From Sistotremastrum niveocremeum HHB9708 (taxonomy: Eukaryota; Basidiomycota; Agaricomycetes; Sistotremastrales; Sistotremastraceae): a stretch of 64,000 bases of DNA. This document shows positions 33,530 to 45,454 of this stretch, in pieces; within the stretch, counting starts at the first letter, position 1, and every line of letters begins with the position of its first letter. The notes below the pieces were generated by a model, which made no database searches, was not told where the DNA came from, and worked only from the letters and a program-made list of their open reading frames with translations. Where the stretch lies: the NCBI GenBank assembly GCA_001630475.1, contig KV419394.1:372001-436000 (forward strand). The letters run 5' to 3'. The position numbers and the translations under genes are program-made.

Positions 33530-35910
33530 ATGGCCGGGACAAGGAGCAAAGCGACTCAGCAGTCCAAGTCTAAGGCTGCATCTCAAGCATCTGACGATAT
33601 CGCTACACCTGCTCCGGGTGCCTCGGGCGGCGGAGGGAATGCTGGTGGTAAAGCTGGTAAAGGTGGCGGCACAGGTGGCGGCAAAGGTGGCGGTAAAGGT
33701 GGCGGCAAAGGCGGCAAAGGTGGTAAAGGTGGTAAAGGTGGTAAAGGTGGTAAAGGTGGTAAAGGTGGTAAAGGTGGTGGAAATGACGAAGGTGCAGTAG
33801 TCTCCAATCCTAAATCGTCTTTTTTATCTGATCCTGGTGATTAATCAGAGAACGTACCTCTCTCTGCTCCGCCTACGAGGATTAAGCTCAATGTCAGACC
33901 ACCCCAGTCGCTTGAGTCCGAGGACGAGAACGATCCTGTGACTTCGTCTTCTGCGCTAAAACCTTCTCTCGCCGTGGCAGCGCATCGTGCTCCTCTGGGA
34001 AAGTCGAACTCCCAACCGACAGCTCGTCCACTCTCGGCTACACGTCCTCCCTCCATCGCCTCTACTCCCCAAGCTGTCCATCCTCCGACCTCGATCACGT
34101 TTCGAGCATCTCAGCCTGCCGGTGTGGCCGCTAATATAGCCAACAAAGCAGCTGATTCACGTCCACATCCTGGAGTGTCTCATACTCCTCGACCTCTCGA
34201 TGCTGATCAGCTTGCGAACGCTTCTGTCCAAGAGCTTCTTAAGGTGTGTCCAACGTATCAACAACATCACTCTTCGAAAGTGACATGTTTCAGGTCACCA
34301 TTGGGTTGCAGGCTCAAGTTGCCGAGCTTACCAGACAGAATCGCACCGCCGTTACCTCGGTAACCGCATCGTCTGTCGCTCCTTCCAAAACTGCCAGCAA
34401 GAAACGCAAACATGTGGTGATCGACAGTGAGGACGAGAACGGCGGAGGAAGTATTGACGGAGACTCGGTCGATGGTGAAGCCACCAAACATTACGATCAA
34501 GAAATGGCCGAGGACGAAATCAACGGCGGCGAACCAGCGACGAACATTCTTCGCCGCTTCACATCATCTGAAATCGCGACAATCAAAGTCTCTGCAAAGA
34601 AGTTTACGTTCATGGGAATGATCTGGATTCGAGACCCCGCCGACACCTTCGCACTGCAACCTGACGACGAATACGATCCCGTCTATCGATTCGACGACTA
34701 CCAAATGAAGTTGCAAGGGCAATACGTAGACCTGTGTAAACTGGTGCCATCAAAATTTCACCCATTCTTTGACGAGCAAGAATTTCAGAGATTGGTAAAG
34801 TCTCTTTGTATTCTCACAAGTGCATTTTAATGACATTCTTCGTTCCCAGTTCAACAAAACCATGGTCGATTATCGTTCGCATCTTGCTCACCGTTTCCGC
34901 GCCGTATGCGGCGCAACACTATTCTCGGTACCACCGAAAACTATCAAAACCGTCAAACGGCGCAAAAAATTGAGGGATCTTGTAGGGTATGATGCCAAGG
35001 CGCGGAAGAAGGGTAATCGCCTACTCCCTGGATATCATACGTGGGCTCCGATATTGTACCTTGGCAACGATGTCAACGCTGGACCGTACGCAGTTTTTAG
35101 GAACCCAGTCCTTATTGGGGTACGTCATATTACATGTTCTCAAACTTGCGATCTTCTTTACTCATCGAGCGCTCTATTTGATCAGATAGCACAAGCAGGC
35201 CTCTTTGGACCCGGTGCCGTCTATCAAGATCTGAAGACTGTCGTCATATATGGGTCTGTCTCCGCCCGGCAATGGAGAGTACGAGCAGCTCGAGCCGGGT
35301 TGATCGCCGGGTGCGCAGTTTGGGTAAGAGTCCAAGTATCGGGGTATCAGAACAGATCTAATGTTGCTGTCAGGCACGCTGGGTCATATCCGTCGACCAA
35401 TCTTTCCATCCGATCGGTCCGGACACCGGTATTCCCTACCAAGACGACTTCGACAGCTATCTCAAATACTTGCTGCATGGTTTGGCCAACAACAAGAAGT
35501 CTGTCGTCTCGCTCTTCGAATTTTGGGACAAGAACGTGTTTGCGCAGGAGGGTGACGTTGAAGATCCTGTGGAAGGAGTTGATACATTTGAGGCAGATAT
35601 TTATCAACAGCTTGACGAAGATGAAGAATACATCAAGCAACTCGATGCAGAGGACGACACCGGTGACGAAGGTGAAGGAGACGACAGCGAAGACGACGAT
35701 GACCAGCCCGAGGAAGTGGTAGCCGAAGATTTCGCTCAGGACGCAGCCGACGAGGACCCATCCGGCGAAGGTGACAATACAGGAGACGCTGGAGCGGATT
35801 ATTATGAAGGGCAAGCGGACGAACATGCAGGATATGGAGATGACGGCGACGAAATAGCTCGGGCCCACGTTGGAGAGCCTGAACACTCGGAGAATGAGAC
35901 TGAGGATTGA
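33530..35910 (+). CDS. Unknown Gly/Lys-rich and acidic protein (700 aa)
   Basis: Six exons (33530-33791, 33849-34243, 34294-34794, 34850-35119, 35186-35323, 35374-35910) with phases that all fit. The N-terminus carries a Gly-Lys tract encoded by a short tandem repeat, then a Ser/Pro-rich linker and a coiled segment (LQAQVAELTRQN) next to KKRKHV, a nuclear signal. A folded middle holds PSKFHPFFDEQEFQRL, ILYLGNDVNAGPYAVFRNPVLIG and AGLFGPGAVYQ. This layout recalls basidiomycete unknown families such as DUF6698, only weakly. The last ~130 residues are extremely acidic. It is divergent to the transposase, so it could be a partner gene of the same accessory module. Function is unknown. Confidence 0.78.
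33644..33780 (+). repeat. Coding minisatellite (GGTAAAGGT / GGTGGCGGC units)
   Basis: About 135 bp of 9-bp units inside exon 1 of the 33530 gene. The 3' half is almost pure GGTAAAGGT and codes Gly-Gly-Lys repeats. Likely variable in length between strains. Confidence 0.85.
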
Positions 35911-36366
35911 TGGCACTGGCAGGCAAGGAGAGAGGTGGCCCAATACCAATGCTCTCGGGTCTTTTCACTTCGCCGGCACGAGGAGACAACACCCCATTGC
36001 GTGCTTTCATTCATTCAGTCTAGTGCGAGCCGGTCTCAATTTCGTTCGCTGGTCGACTTCGTTTTCGGTCGTGGTACCTGCAGGGGCTTGATGTTCCTAC
36101 ACCGATTTCTCACTCTCCGCTTCACGCCGCTGACGGCAACTCCTATTGAGATTCTTAGGCATTCATCAAAGGATTTGGTAGCTATACATGTGTATGATTA
36201 CGATCTGTTGAACAGCTTGTTTTCGCGATAGCACTTAGATGCTATTGCACCTTAAGTCCGTTAAGTCCACCGTGAGAGTCAGTCTGTATAGTCTTTCGCC
36301 AGTCACCATTAGATTAAGCGCCATCAACTCTCCTTCGCTCAACGTCCATCACCAACGACTTTTTTT
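35911..36366. other. Intergenic, no recognised gene
   Basis: About 450 bp between two plus-strand genes: 3' flank of one and promoter of the next. Nothing distinctive is seen. Confidence 0.5.
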
Positions 36367-37869
36367 ATGTCAACTGTTCAACTTCCTCTTTCCAACTGGG
36401 CACCTGTACCACAGCAGACAGCACCGTGTTGCTCGCCGTCGTATGCTGGAGACTGTCTCATGGCAGGTCCCTGTCCACCTCCTGATTTCCCTCCTGGCGT
36501 GCCAATCGTAAGGTACTCTTTTCTTCCAGTTTGACTAATGTCTCATGTACTCTGGCAGAGCTTCGACTGCCAACACGGAGGTTTTGTCAACTGGCCTGTT
36601 TTCCTGTATCACATTCAGACTCACCACATGTCTCCCTTTCACCTCACTATCGAAACTGTTCCGGCTCGCAGCGTCGTCGCTCACACCCAGCGCTATGCAC
36701 CACCACCTCCCCCCACCCATCCACTCGTACCTGCACCACGCCAACCTTACAATGCCGCTCATAATCAGGCAGTCGCTCCTACTCCCATGCTTGCGGAAGC
36801 ATTCGTCGGTCCTCCTCGTCTCGAAATGGCCCGTCCTTCACACCATGCTGAAGGTGCCTTTGTAGCGCAAGGAAGCTCTGGTCCTCCCTCTGATGCTGCC
36901 GCGTCCCCGACCAGGACTGCGTCCTCTAGTGCTGCAGTTGGTCCTGCTCATATCGTCGAAACCGTTTATAGGGATCCAAGGAATCGGAAAGAGCTAAACG
37001 CTCAGGTCAACAAACTTGCTCATCGCGCTGAAGCTCTTTCCGGAGCTCATGGGAATCCTAATAAGCTCAATATCCAGTGTCCTATTCAAGGGTGCGTTAA
37101 GCGATATACCAGCTATCTTGGCTTCAAAAAACATATGAAATATAGTGTTCCAAGGTCCAGTTGCCGTGACCGGTGGCAACCGGCAGTCGCGACCGGACTG
37201 TGACCGGACCGCAGTTACCGGTTGCCTAGGTTCTTGGAAAATCAGGCAACCGGCAACTGCAGTCATGACCGGTCGTGACCGTGGTCGCAACCGAGGACCC
37301 TTAAGGGTCCCCAACCAGGGCACCCAGAGGGTATTTTGGGTCTCAAATAGGTGTGTATGGTGACATATCTGGTATATATTGGTCTCTATATGCATATACC
37401 ACATCATATGAGGTGTATATACAGCATATATAATATAATAATGATTAAAATATTAATAAAAGACCAGTTGTGACTGGAAAAACTGACCATGACTGGTTGC
37501 GCAACTGGTCGCAGCCATGACCGGTCGCCGGACCGCAACCGCAGTCGCAGTTGCCAGTCACACCAAATTTTGGACGGCAACCGGACCGGCAGTTGCCAGT
37601 CGCACCCTCCAGAGGTCAAAAGTCCAGTCGTGACTGGACCTTGGAACTCTAATGAAATACTTAGCCTGCGAAATTCCAGGGGTTCCCATCCCACTTCCGC
37701 CTCTGAACGCCAGGAATTTCCCACTGGGGACCTATACCAAGTGGCGGTTGAGACTTTTCAGTAAAAGGATATCCGAGCTTGAGTTGGCAGACGCTCAGTG
37801 AGTACGCTTTCTCATGATCTTGTAATAATGCTCTGACGAATGTTGTTTCTCAGTGTCATCGCTCGTTGA
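36367..37869 (+). pseudogene. Zinc-finger gene interrupted by a hAT MITE
   Basis: Exon 1 is 36367-36507, exon 2 starts at 36559, and a short last exon is 37854-37869. Exon 2 codes a Pro/Ala-rich region, then a finger CPIQGCVKRYTSYLGFKKH. At 37143 a 509-bp DNA element splits this exon. On the far side, from the second target-repeat copy, the frame resumes as MKYLACEIPGV and runs on to a good donor (GTGAGTAC at 37799). Taken with one target copy, the finger is CX4CX12HX5C. Function is unknown; it is probably a nuclear DNA- or RNA-binding protein. In this assembly the protein would truncate inside the element. Both flanks are otherwise intact, so the insertion is recent and may be polymorphic. 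Confidence 0.7.
37135..37659. mobile_element. hAT-type MITE with 8-bp target duplication
   Basis: The element spans 37143-37651 (509 bp). Identical 8-bp direct repeats ATGAAATA lie at 37135-37142 and 37652-37659. The termini are inverted repeats starting TAGTGTTCCAAGGTCCAGT on the left and, as reverse complement, TAGAGTTCCAAGGTCCAGT on the right (18 of 19 match). The 8-bp duplication and TAG ends fit the hAT superfamily. Subterminal regions are packed with short GACCGGT/CAACCGG-like motifs in both orientations. The centre is AT-rich and codes nothing. Confidence 0.88.
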
Positions 37870-39555
37870 CACCTCATACATCGCAAGTCCTGTAGAGCTA
37901 TAATCCCTTCGCATAAGATTCTCCTTTCTTGTCGTCACGAACGTTGCATCGCTTTCACGCTTTATCGCTTTCAATGTATATTTTTATCTTGTTTTGATAA
38001 CCCATGTCGTCTGTAAAATTGTTTAGCAATATACACGTAGCCTAAACCCAAAAGATTTCGAAAAGCAATTGGCTTTCATATCCCAGAGACTCGGCATATT
38101 ATTATTAGCTCCGGCGAAGATAATGCGTGAGGTCACGTCACTCGGATTTCATGCTTAGTGAACCTTCACTACCGAACATGGGCCAGTTCGATTGGGTACC
38201 TAGCAGACATATCGGTTTGCTCAGACTATCAAGCCCTGTTCAAAAGGGACCTCCATTGCTGATTTCTCTTCCCAGATATGACCAAGTCAACTCTGCAAAG
38301 TTCATTCTTGACCAAAGGAGCAATACGTAGCGGCAGCACTCATCATACCTACTCCGAAGGAGCAGCAAACCTTGCTATGTCAAGGATACAGGCTCCAACA
38401 CCGACTTTGGGCGATCAGCAAGTCAATCTCAAGGGTCCGATCACCTCCCCCCAGGCGGAACCTGTCCCATCGTGATGATGATTCTATTATCATGTTGACT
38501 TCCATTGACAACAAGAAGAATCAGAACAACAGCATGCCTCAATAGTCCCAAAGGTTGCGCCTCCAGTGATTGGAAACCTGTTGGCATGAGGCGAAGTGTT
38601 CCAAGCTCCTCGAGTGACATTTTCGACCCACAAGATGCCGCGAATATCGGTAGCATGTCGAGGGTACAGGGATCGTTGCATAACCTGCTTGACGATAATT
38701 TAGGTGATTGAGGACATAAAACGTTTATGGAAATGAGTCCTGGTGCGTGATTCGCTTCTAGAGCATGATGTTTGATCTCTGACAGGTGTCCTAGGCCCAC
38801 AGAATGTGGCATGCCCACCGCGCAAAGCTTTCCAGATTGAAAGCTTGGCGTCGCCACCTGCACTTCGCATCCTTTTCGTGACCGGACGGTATGTCTGTAC
38901 ATACGACGGGATCTGAAATCGTAAAGCTCGGTGCAGTACCCGGAGATCAAGATGGCCAAATACAAACATTTCTGCTCTCGAGTGAAGAACCAGCTGTTCC
39001 AAAAAGTGATCGTTTGCCTAGTGGTTCAATTTAGAGGGCGGCTCACCAACGCAGCTGCCGGGCTCAACGACAAATCCCTCCAATGACAAAAAATCTACCC
39101 TACGGTCAGCCAAGGTTGTTCGACGCCGTCAGATGCCTTTAGTTTATCAAAAGCAGGAGCCCACCGTAGATATTGCGACCGGGTGACACTCCCCTCATGA
39201 TGTATAAATTTCACTGTTCATACGATTTTGGTGCGCACTCATTCTTCGAACGTTCAGAGGAAAATAAGTTCACCGCGCACTCGAGAGAGGAACAAGAGCT
39301 TACTTCGAAGGCCTTCCATTCGGAAGTGAGCTCGATTTGGCCATTCTATTCCACTCATGGACAGGATATTGGAAATCTGCAATAAATATGAGGCCTGTAT
39401 CTGGTGAGAAGACGTCCCTTCCAACCCGGATTTGATGTGTTAACGCTGCAATTCACGGATAGCGAGCAAAGTTGAAGACGCGCTGAGGGGACTCGGATCG
39501 GGCGCTTTTTTCTTGAACGACATCCGACAAGCTAGATCGTCGCGGAGTGTGCGCT
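37870..39555. other. No confidently recognised gene
   Basis: 1.7 kb with several short open frames on both strands (for example 38127-38330, 38278-38475 plus; 38441-38965 minus). None resembles a family, and I could not chain them with splice sites. It may hide a small unknown gene. Confidence 0.4.
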
Positions 39556-40078
39556 ATGGACGGAGCGATGGTCAGTGGATCCAATAAAGCGAAGGCCCGC
39601 CTCGCGTGCATACCTTGTCATGGTCAGTGCGTTTCTGTCCTTTCGACACGATTAAGGAAGCTGAATTTTTGCTTTCAGAGGCAAGGAGAAGATGTAGCGA
39701 AGGGGTACCATGCAGCCGCTGCTTCCAGAAGGGTATTCGGTGCTTGTATCCCGATAGGTATGCGCTGTCTGTTCTTTCAGTTGATATCTGATCCATTTCT
39801 CTAGACAAAAGTTCCGCGGTAAAGGGAAGAATCAGAAGGAGAAACGTGAACCGAAAGGACCATCGCCAGGTGAGTTATTTGCCTTTTCGCGTATGATAGT
39901 TCGCTTAGATCTCGTGTGACATGTGCAAGTTGTAATCAACCAGAAACCCAACGATCCACCTGCCACGAACGTCTCTCGCGCAACTGCAAACCTCCCATCC
40001 AGTGATCCCAACGTCTTCCAACAACTACCATCGGCGAGACAGTTATTTCCGGACATTAAATTTCCGTCCCGTGCTTGA
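39556..40078 (+). CDS. Minimal Zn(II)2Cys6 DNA-binding protein (119 aa)
   Basis: Four exons (39556-39622, 39679-39757, 39805-39869, 39930-40078). The fungal binuclear zinc cluster is complete across the first intron: CIPC, then ARRRC, VPC, SRC and IRC, spacing CX2CX6CX5CX2CX6C. It is followed by a basic linker (GKGKNQKEKREPKG) and about 50 Pro/Asn-rich residues. Typical members have 400-900 residues with a middle homology region, which is missing here. It is either a DNA-binding-only regulator that could compete with full-length factors, or an annotated 5' part of a larger gene; the stop at 40076-40078 is clear in this splice model. Confidence 0.7.
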
Positions 40079-40393
40079 TCTTTGGGAGGAGTGATGGTGG
40101 TGCTGTGTTGGGATAAAGTTGAAGAATCCGAGTTCGGCTCTCTGTTTCTTTATTCCGTAATGTTGACATTTTCTCTTAAGCCATTGGGAGTAGAAAAGGT
40201 TCCATCAATCACTCATAAACGCGTGGAGCTAAACATTGAATACATTTGTCTTTAAGATCCAACTTCAACAAACTACTCATACATTTCGTACGACACGAAT
40301 CACGGTGTAAATGACGAACTCTCCAGGAGTCTCTCAATGTTGACTATTACAGAAAAAGAAATTTACCTTCCGACGCAATCGCGAGTGTTGGCT

Positions 40394-42562
40394 TTAGTCC
40401 TGACTTCCGATACCCAATAACTCACGGTACCAGATCGCCTCGCGATTAAGCATCTCTCGGAATCGAAGTTCATCCAGAGCCGTATCTTTAGCAGATGAAC
40501 AAGCAGCTCTAGCGGCCAGAGCGCAAGCGTCATTGGGCTCCAATCGATCGAGTACCCGGATACGACGAGGAGTCTCTTCTATGACGGTAAATCCACGGTC
40601 GTGAGCCGCCTCGCTTCTCTTGTACTCATTCGATTCCATGACTTGGAGGTACTTGTGATTAACCGCAGATTGGACAAAGAAGGGTGCCTAATGAAATCGG
40701 ATGTTAGCTTGCATACGAACTGGGACAACTGTGAGAGATGACGAACCCAGGAGATATGGCGGTTCTGGAGCCAAGCGCGAAGTTCGGCATACTAGAAGTA
40801 TTGGTCGTAAGCCAAGCACTTTAGCAATATTAACAAATTGACACTCACGTCTTTTCTATATGGCTCATCGCCCAGAAGCTCGCGGAGGCCCAGGTAAGTC
40901 ACAGTGCGCGACAGCAATTGAACAAAATATCCACTCGAGGAATCGTCAGAAGGATACCAGAACGGTCTAGTAGCTTCAAATTCGCCCCGGATCCCGTACA
41001 TGTCCCAAGGAGGATAAACAATGATTGGGCTGGCAGATTCACCCTTCCAGGTGAGAAGAAGATCATCGCCTTCTCTGGTCCAGTCCCATCCGTCAAGGTA
41101 TCGATCGGCGCAGTGGACTTTGCCCTGTCCAATTCGGTTAGTATGGCGAATAATGACAATCTAAAAGGTGAATATCAACTCACATCTTTCTTCTCAATCC
41201 GACGTATAGCAACCAACTGAGCTGGGTTAACGCCACGTACGTTCTTTTCGATACCATAGTGCAATGGAAGCTCTCCAATAAGAGCACTGGACCCGACAAC
41301 AAGAACACGGTCTGAGATATTCGTGGGGATGTTGCCGTGCTCGAAAATTTGGAGATGGAGTGCTGGAGCGTCGTTTTGCATGCCCCAACGACTAAGAAGA
41401 GGTGGCTTCATGCTTTGCTGACGATTGAGAATCGCCTTACGTTTCTGATAAAGGATGAATTTTCAGGTGTCTGTCAGCGTTCCAATACCGAAATGACGTA
41501 CCGCAAGCGGAAACAGCAAACCATTAGCCGGACGATCTCTAGTTCTCCCATAGCCCCTATACATCAGCTTGTTCTTGGCCTTAATGTATTTGGCATGGTG
41601 ACTCTGCGAGGCAGGCATAACAGGGCCAGAATCCAGTGCCGGCAAACGGGGAAGAGGGATGTCGACGGGAATATGAAGGTCGCCGTGTTTCAGGGGAGTA
41701 CCATAGTCCTTCTCGATGGGCGGATCTTCGTGATCACTGACGAGGTCCTCAAGGTCAAAGTGACTGCGCGACGGAGAAATATACGACAGGTTATACATCT
41801 TGGCCAGGACACGAGGGTGAAGGCCGGCCTGATTGTTGTGGGCGTAAATGCGTTTCCAACCTGGGTCATTGGGGTCAGACGGACAGTGAGATGGAGTCCT
41901 TGACGGCACAGACGCCTGAGCTACGTCGTTTTCAGGGGTCGTTCTCAAGCTAATCCTTTACTAATGGTCAGACAGGGACGAAATGCGAGTTCGCAAATGT
42001 TAGGGCTTACACGGAGGGCGACTTGTCAGTGTATCCATGGCCGCTATCATTGACGTTAGCGGGAGGAGGAGTAGACTCTTGAGTGACAGATCCTTGGACC
42101 TCCGATCCCGCTTTGTCGTCCTCACCGTTGTCAGTGGTGTTATTGTCGCTGTCATGGACCAGGACATTGCTACAGTGTACAGTCAGTGAATTGACAGCAG
42201 TTTACGAAGTCGTGTCGCTCACGTTGATCTAGCAGACTGAGTGCCTTCCTTAGGATTCAGAGCCGGGGTCGGCGAAGGAGACGACTCCTCAGTCACGCTG
42301 TCAGTGTTCTCCTCGATGGGCGACGATGTGAGCCGATATCGAGCGGGCAACTTAGACTTAGACTGCGAGAACGTTCTCAGACGTCGGTTCACAGAGTCAA
42401 GTTGGATGGCGGAGAGTCCAGGGCTACAAAGACGTGGTTATCGAACTCAGCGTCGAACGAAGTCTCGAATTTCAACAAGAGTACTTACTTGGCTCGACGT
42501 CCCGCAAAAGTGGTTCTGGAGTTCCCAAGCGCTGTGCTTCCGGTCGCGGGCTGTTGGCTCAT
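40394..42562 (-). CDS. Unknown protein (585 aa)
   Basis: Eight exons all fit in phase: 42562-42489, 42423-42223, 42169-42011, 41949-41502, 41444-41184, 41124-40849, 40791-40747, 40687-40394. The first ~180 residues are Ser/Thr/Asp/Pro-rich and probably disordered. The rest looks folded, with blocks such as DRVLVVGSSALIGELPLHYG, RYLDGWDWTREGDDLLLTW and PFWYPSDDSSSGYFVQLLSR. No signal peptide, membrane span or familiar motif. I do not recognise it; similar unnamed proteins are common in accessory regions of Agaricomycetes. The model is well supported by splice sites, the function not at all. Confidence 0.72.
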
Positions 42563-43555
42563 AGTTGGATAGCAGTACGATTTCAGATGTTTCAAGGAGG
42601 TACAGGTGTTGTAAGTTGCAGATTTTCTGACTCGACAGGTCTCTTTATAAGTGCTCAAGCCTCAAATGACGTCATTTTATTCCTATATAAACCGTCCTGT
42701 GCCTACGCAAACAACTGGCATTCGTGGTCGAGCGGTGTGGAGCGTTGGGGCTAAGTGGCTCAGGTACTTCAAATTTAGCTATTTGACTTGAGTGGGGTAG
42801 AAGTTCGAACCGCTCCAATGGTAAGTTCTAAGCATTTAGAGTACGATTCTCCATAGCAACGTAGCTCGATTAGGCTAAACACAATGTAGTTTGCTCCCGT
42901 GTCCCACGTTCCGCTGGAGCAATGATTGAGTGTGAAGCGTTCGGTATGATGTCATCGGTGAAGAAGCCCAAGGAGCGGAGTAGCAGCCGATTGAGCGGTA
43001 GCATCCTTTTGATTTAGCAACGAATCAGAGCCGCCCGTCGTATAGCATGTCAATTTATTGCTCCAGTGATTCAACACTCATGACGTCGTTGCTTGCCCGA
43101 TTAGCCATGTTTGAGTTATTCGGCTGATTTGCGAGTCGCCGACCTTGTCCTCGTCATATCCCTTGTTGGCTTCTTCATGAAATCCCCTACCTCGTCGACG
43201 TCATGTACTTAAGCTACCTCATCGACACTGCGCCAACCTCATCTGCATCATTCCCTCCATTCATCTCATCCGGTTTGTATAGCAGACATAGTAACATTAG
43301 ATAACGTATCAGTCTTATCCATTCAATTTGTATGATAATGGATGGACCATCATAATGCTACTGGTTATGCGTTCCGAGAAACCTTGTGCACCTCGTTGAA
43401 CTTATCTGTCGCGAGCCTGAATATTATGAACCTCTTTATTTTACTACATTCATTATACAGCCTTATATCTCCGCCCAAAACCCAATGGCCTTATTTGGCA
43501 TTACGAGGGCTTATTAGCAACTTTCGAAATTTCCGACATATGCGTATGAGCCACA
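42563..43555. other. Intergenic, no recognised gene
   Basis: A divergent 1-kb region between the unknown gene and HAT1. It includes a tRNA-like stretch at about 42718-42832 that I rejected as a tRNA gene. The HAT1-proximal part is AT-rich. Confidence 0.45.
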
Positions 43556-45339
43556 ATGAGCAGCGACCTTGATCCAAACTTTCTGGCAGACTCAAACGAA
43601 GCTCTTGAACTTGCTCTCAGTCAGTAACTCTCATATTTTGAACGCGAGCAAATGGAACTGATTCAGAGATTGTTCTTGTGTGTAGTTGATGGCACTCAAC
43701 TTGGGGAAGGCGAAGAATCAGAGCTCGAGATCTTCAACCCTTCATTCACGTATCCTGTACGTGTTCCTCCTAGTACTCAGCTTTAATAAGGGCCTGACCC
43801 ATATCTAGATCTTTGGCAACGAAGAGAAAATCTATGGATACAAGGGGCTGTCTATTCAGGTGCGCCCAAAAGCACCGATGCTCGAGCCACTTCCAATACA
43901 GATATTCACTTCAGTTACACTTCGCATCTGGTTCTCTAGCGCAATACCTCAATGTATCATACAAATCCAAGATCAAGGCACGAGCGGCGATAGACGATGT
44001 GGAAGGGACTCTATATAAATTCATCCCCCCAGGTAAGGCGCAACGCGTCCACCTACGCCATTCCTATGAACAATTGACGTGTCAAACGACTTAGATTATT
44101 ACAAGAGCGAAACGGAATTCTTGAAACGCGTCGCGAAGGATGCAGTTGAGTTCAAACCCTTGGGAAACCTCATACACACCTATACACGGAGGAAACGCTC
44201 GGGCGATGATGAGGAGCTTGTCAAGAATGGGGATAATGAGAGTGATGAAAAGAGAACATTTGAGGTGTATCATGTGAGCCCTCATGTTCCTCCTTTGAGC
44301 CTTATTTCAAAGCCAGATATCAGACAACATGGGAAACGCCAGGTTTCCGCGAATATCACCGAAGGATGCAGATTTTCATCTTGTTGTATATCGAGGGCGG
44401 AAGCTACATCCAAGAAGACGAAGATCGATGGGAGTTTGTGGTATTGTGAGCTCTTCGCACCCGGCTTTCAGCGTCAGCCTAAGATGGCACAGATACGAAA
44501 AGAAGAAAACGCAACGAGAAGACGGACAAACACTGGAGTCCTATCATTTCGTTGGGTACTCTTCTTTATACCCATTCTGGTTTTATGAGGATAAAACGCG
44601 GCTACGACTGAGGTATATTCATCGAAATCTTCTCGGAAGCCACTGATTCAAAAACAGTCAATTTGTGGTCCTTCCTCCCTATCAGAAGCAAGGTCATGGG
44701 TGTAAGTCAGCTTAACAATTCACAGATCCCAGCCAGTTGAATAACCCCGAACGCGCAGCTGCCCTGTACAATGCTATATATGCAAATATCGTCTCAAGAG
44801 AAACCGTTGCCGAATTAACTGTCGAAGACCCGTCCGAAGCGTTCGAGGATCTGCGCGACAAAAATGACCTACTGATGCTACTAAAACACGAACAATTCAA
44901 CCTGGAAGGATTCGGACCGGGAGAAAAAGATGGCGTCAAGAAGAAAGGCAAACTAGGACCACCAGCTGATAAGCCTTGGGTGGAGAAGTGGAGGCGAGAT
45001 TTGAAGATCGCTGGGGTATGCACCTTATCTTGCATCACCTCTGCTTTGTTGACTTGGTGGCCTAGCGTCAATTTGCACGTCTGGTTGAGATGCTCATTCT
45101 GCGGTCTTTGGATCCTCTTGACGCGCAGGCTAGGAGAGCGTATCGTTTGCAGGTTAAGGAGCGCCTTTACCGCTTCAACTACGTACGTACCTTTTCTTTG
45201 AATGCGTGATTCAAAGCTCATGTGATCCCTACAGGAGCAGCTGATTCAGCTCGAGAAAGAGGAGAGGCTGGAAAAACTGGAGGAAACGTTCCAGAATGTC
45301 CATGAGGATTATCAACGCTTGCTGGCACTGGTCGACTGA
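43556..45339 (+). CDS. HAT1: Histone acetyltransferase type B catalytic subunit HAT1 (426 aa)
   Basis: HAT1 acetylates newly made histone H4 (Lys5 and Lys12) before chromatin assembly. Eleven exons fit: 43556-43619, 43686-43756, 43809-43859, 43915-44032, 44095-44273, 44324-44445, 44493-44612, 44658-44701, 44726-45015, 45066-45182, 45235-45339. The N-terminal family block FNPSFTYPIFGNEEKIYGYKGL is clear. The GNAT core has YHFVGYSSLYPFWFYEDKTRLRLSQFVVLPPYQKQGHG, which includes the acetyl-CoA loop (QxxGxG), followed by ALYNAIY. The C-terminal helical part ends in a coiled segment. One donor (after 44701) has an alternative two bases earlier. It converges with the GH31 gene, 115 bp apart. Confidence 0.94.
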
Positions 45340-45454
45340 GACTTTTTGGGTCTGCTCTTATTGTAATCTATGCTCTGATGCCGCTATTTCGCAAGAAAGC
45401 TATCATATATATCTAATCAGTTATTTTCCATCAAATCTTCGCGGCGTCGACTAC

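Noticed and set aside
33842-33844. In-frame TAA in the 33530 gene
   Set aside because: It lies in a 57-nt intron (33792-33848) with good donor and acceptor; splicing gives a continuous frame.
37145-37650. TA target site suggesting a Tc1/mariner MITE
   Set aside because: The longer 8-bp repeat ATGAAATA and TAG ends explain the borders better, and its removal restores the host frame exactly.
42718-42832. tRNA-like A box (TGGTCGAGCGGT) and B box (AGTTCGAACC)
   Set aside because: The T-arm stem around TTCGAAC does not pair and the acceptor ends do not match, so no cloverleaf forms. It may be a decayed tRNA or SINE relic or chance.
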